DNA of 35,423 bases from an uncultured Pseudomonadota bacterium (GCA_937898635.1 CALEJW010000138.1:1-35423), one strand, 5' to 3'; positions 7,359-15,900 are shown, numbered from the stretch's first letter. The notes: generated by a model from the sequence alone, not told the origin. Translations and numbers: made by a program.

Positions 7359-9686
7359 ATGACCCTCGACGCGCTGATCCAGAAGGTCTCCGACTTCGTC
7401 TTCGGCAACCGCAGGAAGCTCCTCGTGCTCTTCACGGCGATGACGCTCCTCTTCGCGGCCTCCGCCTCGCGGCTCGTCGTGGACGCGGGGTTCAACAAGA
7501 TGGTGCCGCTGAGCCACCCGTACATGAAGGTCTACCGCGGCTACGAGAAGGTCTTCGGCAGCGCCAACCGCGTGGCGGTGGCCATCGTCCAGAAGGACGG
7601 GGACATCTTCAACAAGGAGTACATGGAGAAGCTCAAGGCGCTCACCGACGACGTGTTCCTGCTGAACGGCGTGGACCGCCCCTCGGTCAAGTCGCTCTTC
7701 ACGCCCAACACGCGCTTCATCGAGGTGATCGAGGAGGGCTTCGCGGGCGGCAACGTGATCCCCGCGACCTTCCAGGGAACCGACGCGGACCTGAAGCAGG
7801 TGCGGGCGAACGTGCAGAAGTCGAGCGAGATCGGGCGCACGGTGGCCACCGACTTCAGCGGCGCGCTGGTGACCGCCGGGCTCCTCGAGATCGATCCCCA
7901 GACCAACAGGCGCCTGAACTACTTCGAGGTGTCGTCGAAGCTCGAGGCGCTGCGCGCCAAGTACGAGGGGCCGAGGCACTCGGTGCACATCATCGGCTTC
8001 GCGAAGGCCGTGGGCGACATCCGCGACGGCGCGCGCGGCGTGCTCCAGTTCTTCAGCATCGCCTTCGTGATCACCGCGGCCCTGATGCTCTGGTTCGTGA
8101 AGGACGTGAAGCTCACGGGGGTGGCGCTCGTCGTGGCGATGATGCCCGTCCTGTGGCTCCTGGGGACGCTCCCCGCCCTGGGCTTCGGCATCGATCCCCT
8201 GTCGATCCTCGTGCCCTTCCTCATCTTCTCGATCGGCGTGTCGCACGCGGTGCAGATGGTGCGCACCTGGGAGCACGAGGTCGTGGCCGGCACCGACAGC
8301 CTCACCGCGGCCAAGCGCTCCTTCGCGCGGCTCTTCATCCCCGGCACGCTCGCGCTCCTCGCCAACGTGCTCGGCTTCGCGGTGATCATGCTCATCCCGA
8401 TCGACATCGTGCGCGAGCTCGGCATCACCGCCTCCCTCGGCGTGGGCTGGATGATCGTCACGAACAAGATGCTGCTGCCGATCCTCCTGTCGCACCTCAC
8501 GATGTCCAAGGGGGCCGCGACGAAGGAGGCCTACCAGGAGAGCCGCGTCGAGCGCCTCTGGCGCGCAGCCTCGCGATGCGTCGAGACCCGCAGGGCGCGG
8601 CTCATCGTGGCGATCGCCGCGGGCATCCTCGCCGTCGGCGTGATCGGGGCGCACCAGCTGCGGGTGGGCGACTACGGCATCGGCGTCCCGGAGCTGCGTC
8701 CCGAGTCGAGGTACAACCGCGACAACGCGACGATCGTCGACAAGTTCGCCATGGGCACCAACACGCTGGGCATCGTCGCCCAGACGAGCGGCGTCCAGGG
8801 AGCCTGCACGAACTACGAGATCATGAGCGTCATCGAGCGCTTCGACTGGTACATGCAGAACGCGCCGGGGACCCAGTCGGTGATCTCGCTGCCGGGCCTC
8901 GCGCGCGGGGTGAACGCGGGATTCAACGAGGGCAACCTCAAGTGGCGCCAGCTGCCGCGCGACCCGCAGGTGATGGCCCAGAGCGTGACGCCCATCGACA
9001 CGGCGACGGGGCTGCTCAACCCGGACTGCAGCGCGATGCAGGTCCTCGTCTTCACCACCGACCAGCAGGGCGAGACGATCGCCTCGCTCGTGTCGGACGT
9101 GAAGGCCTTCGCGGCGAAGGCGAACTCCGACAAGCTCGAGTTCAAGCTCGCCACGGGCAACGTGGGCGTCATGGCCGCGACCAACGAGGCGGTCGACGCC
9201 GCGCGCTGGGAGATGAACTTCGCGATCTTCGGGGCGCTGCTCCTCATGTGCATGGCGACCTTCCGGAGCCTGCGGGCGACGCTGTGCATCCTGGTCCCGC
9301 TCGCGATCGTCTCGGTCCTGTGCGAGGCGCTCATGCCGCTGCTGGGCATCGGGCTCAAGATCTCCACGCTTCCCGTGATCGCGCTCGGCGTGGGCGTGGG
9401 GGTGGACTACGGCATCTACCTCTACGACCGCATCGAGGTTCACCTGGAGGAGGGCAAGGCGCTCTCGACCGCCTTCTTCGAGGCCCTCAAGGAGCGCGGC
9501 ACCGCCATGGTCTTCACCGCGGTCACCATGACCATCGGCGTGGGCACCTGGGCGATGTCGGCGCTCAAGTTCCAGGCCGACATGGGGATCCTCCTCGCCT
9601 TCATGTTCTTCCTGAACATGCTCGGCGCGATCTTCCTGCTCCCGGCGCTCGCGGCGGTCCTGCTGAAGCCGCACAAGGCCGCGTGA
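7359..9686 (+). CDS. RND superfamily (MMPL-type) permease
   Basis: The 775-residue inner-membrane protein has the RND/MMPL layout. One membrane helix lies near residues 20-40 and a periplasmic domain follows. A helix cluster begins with ARGVLQFFSIAFVITAALML, a second large periplasmic domain precedes the last helix cluster, and the protein ends near LPALAAVLLKPHKAA. The SIGVSHAVQMVRTWEHE and GVGVDYGIYLYDR segments are typical of proton-driven RND exporters of the COG1033/HpnN group. The RBS AGGAG overlaps the preceding TAG stop, so it is coupled to the YCF48 gene. RND proteins of this type move lipids or other hydrophobic molecules. Together with the DUF1302 and DUF1329 proteins it would form a route from inner to outer membrane. 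Substrate not predictable. Confidence 0.9.
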   Translation: MTLDALIQKVSDFVFGNRRKLLVLFTAMTLLFAASASRLVVDAGFNKMVPLSHPYMKVYRGYEKVFGSANRVAVAIVQKDGDIFNKEYMEKLKALTDDVFLLNGVDRPSVKSLFTPNTRFIEVIEEGFAGGNVIPATFQGTDADLKQVRANVQKSSEIGRTVATDFSGALVTAGLLEIDPQTNRRLNYFEVSSKLEALRAKYEGPRHSVHIIGFAKAVGDIRDGARGVLQFFSIAFVITAALMLWFVKDVKLTGVALVVAMMPVLWLLGTLPALGFGIDPLSILVPFLIFSIGVSHAVQMVRTWEHEVVAGTDSLTAAKRSFARLFIPGTLALLANVLGFAVIMLIPIDIVRELGITASLGVGWMIVTNKMLLPILLSHLTMSKGAATKEAYQESRVERLWRAASRCVETRRARLIVAIAAGILAVGVIGAHQLRVGDYGIGVPELRPESRYNRDNATIVDKFAMGTNTLGIVAQTSGVQGACTNYEIMSVIERFDWYMQNAPGTQSVISLPGLARGVNAGFNEGNLKWRQLPRDPQVMAQSVTPIDTATGLLNPDCSAMQVLVFTTDQQGETIASLVSDVKAFAAKANSDKLEFKLATGNVGVMAATNEAVDAARWEMNFAIFGALLLMCMATFRSLRATLCILVPLAIVSVLCEALMPLLGIGLKISTLPVIALGVGVGVDYGIYLYDRIEVHLEEGKALSTAFFEALKERGTAMVFTAVTMTIGVGTWAMSALKFQADMGILLAFMFFLNMLGAIFLLPALAAVLLKPHKAA

Positions 9687-10078
9687 GCGGCGCGCCGGGC
9701 GGGTCCTGGCGCGCCCTGGTCGCGGGGGGCGCGCTCGTCCTCGCCGCGGGCGTGGCCCTCGGGGCCGTGGCCTCCCACGCCGCGGGACGCGCCGCGCACC
9801 CGGAGGCCGCGCGGCTGCTGCAGGTCGCGGTGCTCTACCAGCTCGTGCACGGGATCGCGCTCGTCCTGGCGGGGACGCTCGCGCGCTCCGGTTCCTCGCG
9901 CTGGCTCGGCCTCGCCGGCGCGGCCTTCGCCGCCGGCGTCGCGCTCTTCTGCGGGTCCCTCTACTGGCTCGCCTTCACCGGCACCTCCGCGGGGATCCTC
10001 GCGCCCCTGGGCGGCAGCGCCCTCATCGCCGGCTGGATCCTCCTCGCGGTGCACGCCCTCGCCGGCGGGCGCGGCTAG
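9683..10078 (+). CDS. DUF423 family small membrane protein
   Basis: The 131-residue protein has four hydrophobic segments and the DUF423 pattern, including ALGAVASHA near the front, LYQLVHGIALVL, and FCGSLYWLAFTG in the second half. E. coli YgdD has the same length. The GTG start at 9683 overlaps the stop of the RND permease (GTGA), which suggests translational coupling. The function of the family is unknown. Its stop overlaps the stop of the convergent MOSC gene in a shared CTAG (10075-10078). Confidence 0.82.
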   Translation: MSGAPGGSWRALVAGGALVLAAGVALGAVASHAAGRAAHPEAARLLQVAVLYQLVHGIALVLAGTLARSGSSRWLGLAGAAFAAGVALFCGSLYWLAFTGTSAGILAPLGGSALIAGWILLAVHALAGGRG

Positions 10079-10875
10079 CCGGGCGTCACCGCGTCGCCCA
10101 CCCGGATCTCCCCGGGCTCGAGCGTCACCGCGTTCATCCCGAACCGGGCGCCGAACTCCTCGCTGGGTCGCCAGGCGCCGAGTGTCGCGAGGGGCTCCGG
10201 CCCCGTCACCTCGCCCGTCGACTGGTCCGTCGTCGTCACCTGGCAGCGCCCGCAGGGCTTGGCCATGCGCAGCCGCGCGCCGCCCACGGAGAAGTCGCGC
10301 CAGCCGTCCTCGGCGAAGGGCGTGACGCCTCCCACGACGATGTTGGCGCGGAAGCGGTCGATGGGCACCGGTCGCGCGAGCCTCGCGTTCAGGTCGGCGA
10401 GGGAAGCCTCGGAGACGACGAGGAAGGCGTAGCCGTCGGCGAAGCTCACGGGCGCGTCCGTGCCCGGCCCCCGCGCCCTCGAGCGCCGGATCGTGGACGC
10501 CGGCATGTACGCGAGACGGCAAGGCCGCTCGAGGACCGCGCAGAGCCAGCGGTCGGCCTCGGGAGAGGGCGCGATCGCCTCGCAGGCGCTGTCCCAGACC
10601 CTCGCGAGCAGGGGCTCGCCTTCGGCGGGCTCCAGGGGCAGGGCGATCTCTTCGTGGTCGGGGGCCGCGAGTCGCAGCTCCCCGTCCGCGATCTCGGTCC
10701 AGATCGTGGCCATGCGCGGCAGCTCCCGCTGCGAGAGGAATTCGCCGGTGGCGTCCACGACCATGAAGCGCCGGTCGTGCTCGAGGCCGCGCGCGGTGGC
10801 GAGGGACGAGGCGAGGCCCATGCCCTTGAGCCCCTTGACGGGATAGACGTTCAGCTGGGAGACAATGGCGCTCAT
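10075..10875 (-). CDS. MOSC domain protein (YcbX/mARC-like, no ferredoxin domain)
   Basis: The 266-residue protein starts with the MOSC N-terminal beta-barrel motif (LNVYPVKGLKG). The MOSC domain contains KPCGRCQVTTTDQSTG, whose cysteine corresponds to the molybdenum ligand of mARC/YcbX enzymes, which reduce N-hydroxylated compounds. Unlike E. coli YcbX it ends soon after the MOSC domain and has no C-terminal 2Fe-2S domain, so it would need a separate electron donor. A longer open frame upstream on this strand runs antisense to the SPFH gene and was rejected. The start at 10875 fits the family N-terminus exactly. It is divergent from the SPFH gene. Confidence 0.88.
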   Translation of the reverse strand: MSAIVSQLNVYPVKGLKGMGLASSLATARGLEHDRRFMVVDATGEFLSQRELPRMATIWTEIADGELRLAAPDHEEIALPLEPAEGEPLLARVWDSACEAIAPSPEADRWLCAVLERPCRLAYMPASTIRRSRARGPGTDAPVSFADGYAFLVVSEASLADLNARLARPVPIDRFRANIVVGGVTPFAEDGWRDFSVGGARLRMAKPCGRCQVTTTDQSTGEVTGPEPLATLGAWRPSEEFGARFGMNAVTLEPGEIRVGDAVTPG

Positions 10876-10897
10876 GGAGTCGGGGGATCGACGAGGA

Positions 10898-10926
10898 TTG
10901 AATTGGGGGGGGATCGGCGTTACTTT
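10898..10926 (+). promoter_or_regulatory. Possible promoter of the SPFH/GYF_2 gene
   Basis: TTGAAT (10898-10903) and TACTTT (10921-10926) are spaced by 17 bp, about 55 bp before the start codon. The -35 is reasonable and the -10 is weak. Confidence 0.32.
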
Positions 10927-10980
10927 ACCCGTCCCGGCCGGGGGATCCCCGGCAGCATTCCTTTCCTGAAAGGGGACGCC

Positions 10981-12093
10981 ATGGCGCTGTGGGACAAGGT
11001 CCTGGGCGAATTCATCGACATCGTCGAGTGGCTCGACGACACGAACGACACGCTCGCCTACCGCTTCGAGCGCTACCAGAACGAGATCAAGTACAACGCG
11101 AAGCTCGTCGTGCGCGAGGGCCAGGTGGCCGTCTTCGTGAACGAGGGCCAGCTCGCCGACGTCTTCCGGCCCGGGACCTACACGCTCACCACCCAGAACC
11201 TGCCGATCCTCGCCACGCTCAAGGGCTGGAAGTACGGCTTCAACAGCCCCTTCAAGGCCGAGGTGTACTTCTGCTCGACCCGCAAGTTCACGGACCTCAA
11301 GTGGGGCACGCCCGGGCCCGCGACGATGCGCGACGCCGAGTTCGGCATGGTGCGCGTCACCGCCTTCGGCCTCTACGCCATCCGCGTGAAGGACGCCGGC
11401 GTCTTCGTGAAGGACCTGGTCGGCACGGACAACCGCTTCACCACCGCCGAGATCCAGGAGAACCTGCGCGGCAAGATCGGGCTGCGCATCAAGGAGATCA
11501 TCCCGGAGCTCGGCATCCCCGTCCTCGACCTGGAGGCGAAGGTGACCGAGCTCGGCTCGCGCCTGCGCGAGAGGCTCTCCGGCGAATTCGAGGGCCTGGG
11601 CCTCGAGCTGGTCGAGGTGCAGGTGCAGGACATCGGGTTGCCCGAGGAGGTCGAGAAGGCGATCGACAAGCGCGGCGCCATGGCGGCCATCGGCAACCTG
11701 CAGGCCTACACCCAGTACGAGACGGCCTCCTCCATCCGCGAGGCGGCCGCCAATCCCGGCGGCGCGGCCGGCGCGGGCGTGGGCCTCGGCGCGGGCATCG
11801 CGATGGGCGCGCAGATGGTGAACAGCATGGGTGGGGCCCTCGGGCAGGGCGGCGGGGCGGGCGGGATGCCGCCGCCGGTGCCCGGCGCGGCGGCCTTCCA
11901 CGTCGCCATCGACGGCAAGCAGGCGGGGCCCTTCGACGTCGCGGCCCTGCGCCAGCAGGTGGCGGGGGGCGGGCTCACGCGGTCCTCCCTGGTCTGGAAG
12001 GCCGGCATGGCGCAGTGGGCCAGGGCGGGCGAGGTGCCCGAGCTCGCGCCGCTCTTCGCGGACTCGCCGCCGCCGGTGCCGCCCGCCGCGTAG
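10981..12093 (+). CDS. SPFH domain protein with C-terminal GYF_2-like domain
   Basis: The 370-residue protein resembles the stomatin/prohibitin-like 'virion core protein' group (COG4260, YdjI-like). Residues 1-250 hold the SPFH core, with VREGQVAVFVNEGQLADVFRPG followed by TYTLTTQNLPIL and a helical segment with VQDIGLPEEVEKAID. A Gly/Ala/Pro-rich linker follows (about 255-305). The last 65 residues contain FHVAIDGKQAGPFD, LVWKAGMAQW and VPELAPLF, a GYF_2 pattern thought to bind peptides. Relatives often carry a zinc ribbon instead; no such cysteines are present here. An AAAGGGG sequence precedes the ATG. It may organise membrane domains or scaffold partners. Confidence 0.85.
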   Translation: MALWDKVLGEFIDIVEWLDDTNDTLAYRFERYQNEIKYNAKLVVREGQVAVFVNEGQLADVFRPGTYTLTTQNLPILATLKGWKYGFNSPFKAEVYFCSTRKFTDLKWGTPGPATMRDAEFGMVRVTAFGLYAIRVKDAGVFVKDLVGTDNRFTTAEIQENLRGKIGLRIKEIIPELGIPVLDLEAKVTELGSRLRERLSGEFEGLGLELVEVQVQDIGLPEEVEKAIDKRGAMAAIGNLQAYTQYETASSIREAAANPGGAAGAGVGLGAGIAMGAQMVNSMGGALGQGGGAGGMPPPVPGAAAFHVAIDGKQAGPFDVAALRQQVAGGGLTRSSLVWKAGMAQWARAGEVPELAPLFADSPPPVPPAA

Positions 12094-12116
12094 CCGGGGG
12101 CAACGGCGCATCGCCC

Positions 12117-12145
12117 GGGGCCCGCCGCCTTCGCGGACGGGCCCC
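12117..12145. other. Bidirectional hairpin between convergent genes
   Basis: GGGGCCCG/CGGGCCCC forms an 8-bp outer stem around an inner CCGC-CTTC-GCGG hairpin with one bulged A. It lies between the ends of the SPFH gene and the peroxiredoxin gene. There is no T-tract on either side, so it is a terminator candidate only in a broad sense. Confidence 0.45.
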
Positions 12146-12150
12146 GCCGT

Positions 12151-12657
12151 TCAGCCGAGCTGGCGGAGCATCGTCTCGCCGTCCGAGACCTCGAACTTCC
12201 CGGGCGCCTCGACGTTCAGGCTCTTCACCACGCCGTCGTCGACCAGCATCGAGAAGCGCTGGCAGCGCATGCCCATGGCCCGCGCCCCGAGATCGAGCTC
12301 CAGCCCGAGCTTCCTCGTGTACTCGGCGCTGCCGTCGCCCATGAAGCGGATCTTGCCGCCGGCCTTCTGGTCGCGCGACCAGGCGCCCATCACGAACGCG
12401 TCGTTCACCGCGAAGCACCAGATCTCGTCGACGCCCTTCGCCCGGAGCTTGTCGAAATTGGCGAGGTAGCTCGGGACGTGCTTGGCCGAGCAGGTCGGCG
12501 TGAAGGCGCCGGGCAGGCCGAAGATCGCGATCTTCTTCCCCTTCACGAGATCCTCGACCTTGAAGGTGTTGGGGCCGATCGAGCAGCCGCCGCCCTCGAC
12601 CTCGATGAACTCCTGGACCGTGCCCGCGGGCAGCCGGTCGCCGACTTTGATGGTCAT
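12151..12657 (-). CDS. Peroxiredoxin, Prx5 type
   Basis: The 168-residue protein reduces hydrogen peroxide and organic peroxides. The N-terminus (IKVGDRLPAGTV) and the PGAFTPTCSAKHVPSYL motif with peroxidatic Cys56 identify the Prx5 (type II/hybrid) group. RFSMLVDDGVV carries the conserved active-site Arg. No glutaredoxin domain is fused, and no obvious resolving cysteine is seen at the usual place, so an external thiol probably regenerates it. An AAGGAG RBS (12665-12670, minus strand) is well placed for the start at 12657. It is the last gene of a closely spaced minus-strand run, 37 bp after the LysE-type exporter. Confidence 0.93.
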   Translation of the reverse strand: MTIKVGDRLPAGTVQEFIEVEGGGCSIGPNTFKVEDLVKGKKIAIFGLPGAFTPTCSAKHVPSYLANFDKLRAKGVDEIWCFAVNDAFVMGAWSRDQKAGGKIRFMGDGSAEYTRKLGLELDLGARAMGMRCQRFSMLVDDGVVKSLNVEAPGKFEVSDGETMLRQLG

Positions 12658-12694
12658 GTTCTTGCTCCTTGGTGGTTGGGAGTCCGGAATCGCT

Positions 12695-13336
12695 TCAAGG
12701 CATCGCGGCGTGCCCGCGGCGGAACGCCGCCAGCGCGAGCCCCGCCGCCACGAAGGCGCCGCCCAGGATGCGGTTCACCCAGCGCAGGTGCGAGGCGTCC
12801 TTCATCGCGGCGAGCACGCGCGAGGCGAGCCCGATGTAGCCCGCCATCACCGCGAGGTCCACCACCAGGGTGGTGACCCCGAGGATGGCGTACTGCGCGA
12901 ACTGCGGGCGCGCGACGTCGATGAACTGGGGCAGCACGGCCGCGTAGAAGATGATGCCCTTGGGGTTCGTGAGGTTCACGAGGAAGCCCTTGAGGAAGAC
13001 CTCGCGCGAGTCCCTGCCCTTCGGCGCATCGGCGCGCGCGTCGAAATGGTGGGGCTCCGAGCGCCAGGTCGCGAAGCCGAGCCAGACGAGGTAGGCCACG
13101 CCGCCCCACTTGACCGCGGCGAAGAGCGTCTCGGAGGCGAGGAGGATCGCGCCGAGGCCGACGGACACGACGCCCATCAGCACGAAGTTGGCGGCCTGCA
13201 TGCCCACCGCGTTCCACATGCCGCGGCGGAAGCCGTGGTTCAACCCCGCGGCGAGGCTCGAGAAGACGCCGGGGCCCGGCGAGACCGACAGGATGACGGT
13301 CGCGACGAAGTAGGTGATCCAGACGGACAGTTCCAT
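12695..13336 (-). CDS. LysE/RhtB family amino-acid exporter
   Basis: The 213-residue inner-membrane protein has about six hydrophobic segments and the family N-terminus, including VILSVSPGPGVFSSLAAGLN and GVAYLVWLGFATWR. LysE/RhtB proteins export amino acids such as lysine, threonine or homoserine, or related metabolites; which one cannot be told. LLRGFL-like NLTNPKGIIFYAAVLPQF matches the family's central NPK motif. Its ATG overlaps the stop of the SDR gene by one base (TGATG), so the two are translationally coupled. Confidence 0.92.
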   Translation of the reverse strand: MELSVWITYFVATVILSVSPGPGVFSSLAAGLNHGFRRGMWNAVGMQAANFVLMGVVSVGLGAILLASETLFAAVKWGGVAYLVWLGFATWRSEPHHFDARADAPKGRDSREVFLKGFLVNLTNPKGIIFYAAVLPQFIDVARPQFAQYAILGVTTLVVDLAVMAGYIGLASRVLAAMKDASHLRWVNRILGGAFVAAGLALAAFRRGHAAMP

Positions 13337-14130
13337 CAGCGGCCCTTCTCGATGGCGCGCCGGGCGATGCGGTCGACCAGCCCCGGCGCGACGAGCTTGA
13401 GAAAAAGCGCCATTCTACCGCGGGCCGTCATCACCACCTCGCGCCGCCGGGCGGCGATGGCCTCGAGCGTGATGCGGGCGCAGGTCTGCGGGTCCATCAC
13501 CTCGCCCTCCTTCACGGGGCTCACGGCGAGCGGCCTGCCGTCGGGGCCGGTGGCGTTCTCCCGGATGCCCGTGGAGACGAAGCCCGGGTAGACCACCGTG
13601 ACGGAGACGCCGGAGTCCGCGAGCTCGATCCGCAGCGTGTCGAAGAAGCCGCGCATCGCGTGCTTGGAGGCCGCGTAGCCCGAGCGCGTCGGCACGCCGG
13701 TGAGGCCCGCGAGGCTCGCCACGGCGGCGAGGCGGCCGCGCGAGGCCTTGAGGTGCGGGAGCGCGAAGTGCGTGCAGTACACCGCGCCGAGGTAGTTCAC
13801 CCGCATGATGCGCTCGAGGATCGCCATGTCGGCGATGTCCTCGAAGCGCGCCCACATCGAGGCGCCCGCATTGTTCACCAGCGTGTCCACGCGCCCGAAG
13901 GCCGCGACGGTGCGCTCGACCAGGCGGCGGCAGTCGGCCTCGACGGCGACGTCCGTGACGATCACCTCCGCGCGCCCGCCGAGCGCCACGCACTCGGCCG
14001 CCACCTGCTCCAGCGCCGGGCGGTCGCGGGCGGCCAGCGCGAGCATCGCCCCCCGGGCCGCGAGCTGCCGGGCGAGTTCCGCGCCGATGCCCTTCGAGGC
14101 GCCGGTGACGATGACGACGTTGTCCTTCAC
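13336..14130 (-). CDS. Short-chain dehydrogenase/reductase (classical SDR)
   Basis: The 264-residue protein has a Rossmann cofactor motif TGASKGIG (residues 9-16), NNAG (86-89), catalytic Ser139, and Tyr152 and Lys156 in YAASK. It therefore oxidises or reduces a hydroxyl or carbonyl group with NAD(P). The length and the C-terminal extension, which contains FLKLVAPGLVDRIARRAIEK, resemble SDR family members with a membrane-associating tail, often acting on lipids; the exact substrate is unknown. It overlaps the LysE-type gene by one base and follows the polymerase gene by 31 bp. Confidence 0.92.
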   Translation of the reverse strand: MKDNVVIVTGASKGIGAELARQLAARGAMLALAARDRPALEQVAAECVALGGRAEVIVTDVAVEADCRRLVERTVAAFGRVDTLVNNAGASMWARFEDIADMAILERIMRVNYLGAVYCTHFALPHLKASRGRLAAVASLAGLTGVPTRSGYAASKHAMRGFFDTLRIELADSGVSVTVVYPGFVSTGIRENATGPDGRPLAVSPVKEGEVMDPQTCARITLEAIAARRREVVMTARGRMALFLKLVAPGLVDRIARRAIEKGR

Positions 14131-14161
14131 GGGCGTCGTCCGCCCTCGCGTGCGGGAGGGC

Positions 14162-15379
14162 TCATTTCTCCGTCTCCGGATCGGGAATGTGGTTGAACGC
14201 GATGTGCATCCCGCCCCGGTCGCGGGCCGCGTGGGCGGAGGCGAAGTACACCGCCTGCCGCCCGAAGCGGGCGTTCAGCCGGTCGAGCGTCTCGTAGAGG
14301 CTTTTCGATTTCGACTCGGCGGCGAAGAGGGAGCCGGTATGTCCTTCCTCGGGCACGAGATCGGAGAAGGCCATGCCGACCTGCAGGATCGTGCGCCGGT
14401 GCTTCGGGCGCCCCGCCCAGAGGCGTTCCAGGGCGTGCAGGAAGGCGACCGTGTCCTGGGTGTCCACGAGGCGCATGTCGGCGTCCCACCGGGTGCCGTC
14501 GAGGTACTTCAGGCCGATCGCGATCCGCGCGGCGTAGTGGCCGGACTTCCTCAGGCGCATCGCGGCCTTCTGCACGAGACGATTCAGGATCGCCGCGGCG
14601 TCGGCGGGATTCCTGCGCTCGGGCGCGAGCACGCTCGAGTGCGAGATCGAGCGCGTGGACGATTCCCGGCCGGCGATCGCCTCGCCGCGCAGGCGCCCGT
14701 GCATGAGCTCGCCGCCCACGCCGCCCCAGACGGCGCGAAGCTCCTCGCGCGTGCGGCCGCAGAGCTCCTCCACGGTGCGGATGCCGTGCGCGAGGAGGCG
14801 CTTCTCCATCTGCGCGCCGATGCCCGAGAGGTCGCGAAGCTTCAGCCCGAAGAGGCGCTGCGGGAGCTCGCGCTTCTCGATCAGCACGAGGCCGTCGGGC
14901 TTCACCATGTCGGAGGCCGTCTTCGCGATGAAGGTGTTGGGGCCGATGCCGATGGAGGTGCGCAGGCACTCGCCGACGCGGCTTCGCAGGGTCTCCTTCA
15001 CCTTGCGCGCGAGCCCCAGGGCGCGCCCGGGCTCCCGCCAGCGGCCGGTGAGCTCGCAGTCCATCTCGTCGATGGAGAGCACCTCGCGCACCGGCACGAC
15101 CGTGTCCACGGCCGCGACCGCGCGGTGGTGGAAGTCGATGTAGACCTCGTGGCGGGCGAGCACCAGCTCGATGCCGGGGCAGAGCTTCCTCGCCTCCCCG
15201 ACCTTCGTGCCGGTCTTCACGCCGAAGGTCTTCGCCTCCACGCTCGCGGCGATGCACACGGTGGTGTCGGCCATCATCGGCACGACGGCGAGGGGCCGCC
15301 CGCGCAGGCGCGGCTCGACCTGCTGCTCGACGGAGGCGAAATAGGAATTGAAGTCGACGAGCAGTGAGCGCAGCGTCAT
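14162..15379 (-). CDS. Y-family DNA polymerase (DinB/ImpB type)
   Basis: The 405-residue translesion polymerase has VDFNSYFASVEQ with metal ligand Asp9, and SIDEMD with Asp104 and Glu105. These match the spacing of the catalytic acids of E. coli Pol IV (Asp8, Asp103, Glu104). The helix-hairpin-helix region reads LRDLSGIGAQMEKRLLAHGI. The open frame extends further upstream on this strand to 15646, but that part overlaps the MsrC-like gene antisense-free in the same direction and has no family similarity, so 15379 was chosen. No terminal beta-clamp motif is obvious, and DPETEK ends the protein. I saw no LexA box next to it. It could bypass oxidised bases, which would suit its neighbours. Confidence 0.9.
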   Translation of the reverse strand: MTLRSLLVDFNSYFASVEQQVEPRLRGRPLAVVPMMADTTVCIAASVEAKTFGVKTGTKVGEARKLCPGIELVLARHEVYIDFHHRAVAAVDTVVPVREVLSIDEMDCELTGRWREPGRALGLARKVKETLRSRVGECLRTSIGIGPNTFIAKTASDMVKPDGLVLIEKRELPQRLFGLKLRDLSGIGAQMEKRLLAHGIRTVEELCGRTREELRAVWGGVGGELMHGRLRGEAIAGRESSTRSISHSSVLAPERRNPADAAAILNRLVQKAAMRLRKSGHYAARIAIGLKYLDGTRWDADMRLVDTQDTVAFLHALERLWAGRPKHRRTILQVGMAFSDLVPEEGHTGSLFAAESKSKSLYETLDRLNARFGRQAVYFASAHAARDRGGMHIAFNHIPDPETEK

Positions 15380-15408
15380 GGGATTCGCCCGGGGCGGCCC
15401 CCGGTCGC

Positions 15409-15900
15409 CTACGGGTCGCAGGCCCCGGCGAAGGCCGCGGCGAGGGCCTCGAGGCCGCGGGCGTCCTCCTCGTCGAAGCGCGCGCGGCGCGGGCTGTCGA
15501 GATCCATCACGCCCAGCAGCCGGACGCCCTGGAGGACGGGGACCACCACCTCGCTCGCCGACGCGGAGTCGCAGGCGATGTGGCCGGGGAAGGCGTGCAC
15601 GTCGGGCACCAGCACCGTGCGCCGCCCGGCGGCCGCGGTGCCGCACACTCCCTGGCCGAGCGCGATGCGAACGCAGGCGGGCTTGCCCTGGAAGGGGCCC
15701 AGGACGAGGCCGCCGTCCTTCAGCCAGTAGAACCCGGCCCAGTTGAGCTCGGGCAGCCCGTGGAAGAGCAGGGCGGCGAGGTTGGCCGCGTTCGCGGTCG
15801 CGTCCCGTTCGCCCGAGAAAAGCGCCCGGGCCTGCGCGAGGAGTTCCGCGTAGAGCTCGGGCTTGGCGGTGGCAGCGGCGGGCGAGGTGGCGGCGAACAT
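15409..15900 (-). CDS. msrC: Free methionine-(R)-sulfoxide reductase (GAF domain)
   Basis: The 163-residue single GAF-domain protein reduces free L-methionine-(R)-sulfoxide. The three redox cysteines fall at 76, 86 and 110, the same 10- and 24-residue spacing as Cys84/94/118 of E. coli fRMsr (YebR). The surrounding motifs GKPACVRIALGQGVCGTAA and HIACDSASASEVVVP are typical, as is NWAGFYWL. It repairs an oxidised metabolite and fits the peroxiredoxin of the same gene run. The polymerase start is 29 bp downstream. Confidence 0.93.
   Translation of the reverse strand: MFAATSPAAATAKPELYAELLAQARALFSGERDATANAANLAALLFHGLPELNWAGFYWLKDGGLVLGPFQGKPACVRIALGQGVCGTAAAGRRTVLVPDVHAFPGHIACDSASASEVVVPVLQGVRLLGVMDLDSPRRARFDEEDARGLEALAAAFAGACDP

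Noticed and set aside
7131..9674. 847-residue open frame on the minus strand
   Set aside because: It is antisense to the RND permease. Its product is a low-complexity Arg/His/Asp/Glu/Val mixture typical of the reverse strand of GC-rich genes.
15380..15646. N-terminal extension of the Y-family polymerase
   Set aside because: The frame stays open upstream, but the extra residues are Arg/Gly/Pro-rich, overlap the MsrC-like gene in another frame, and precede the exact family N-terminus at 15379.
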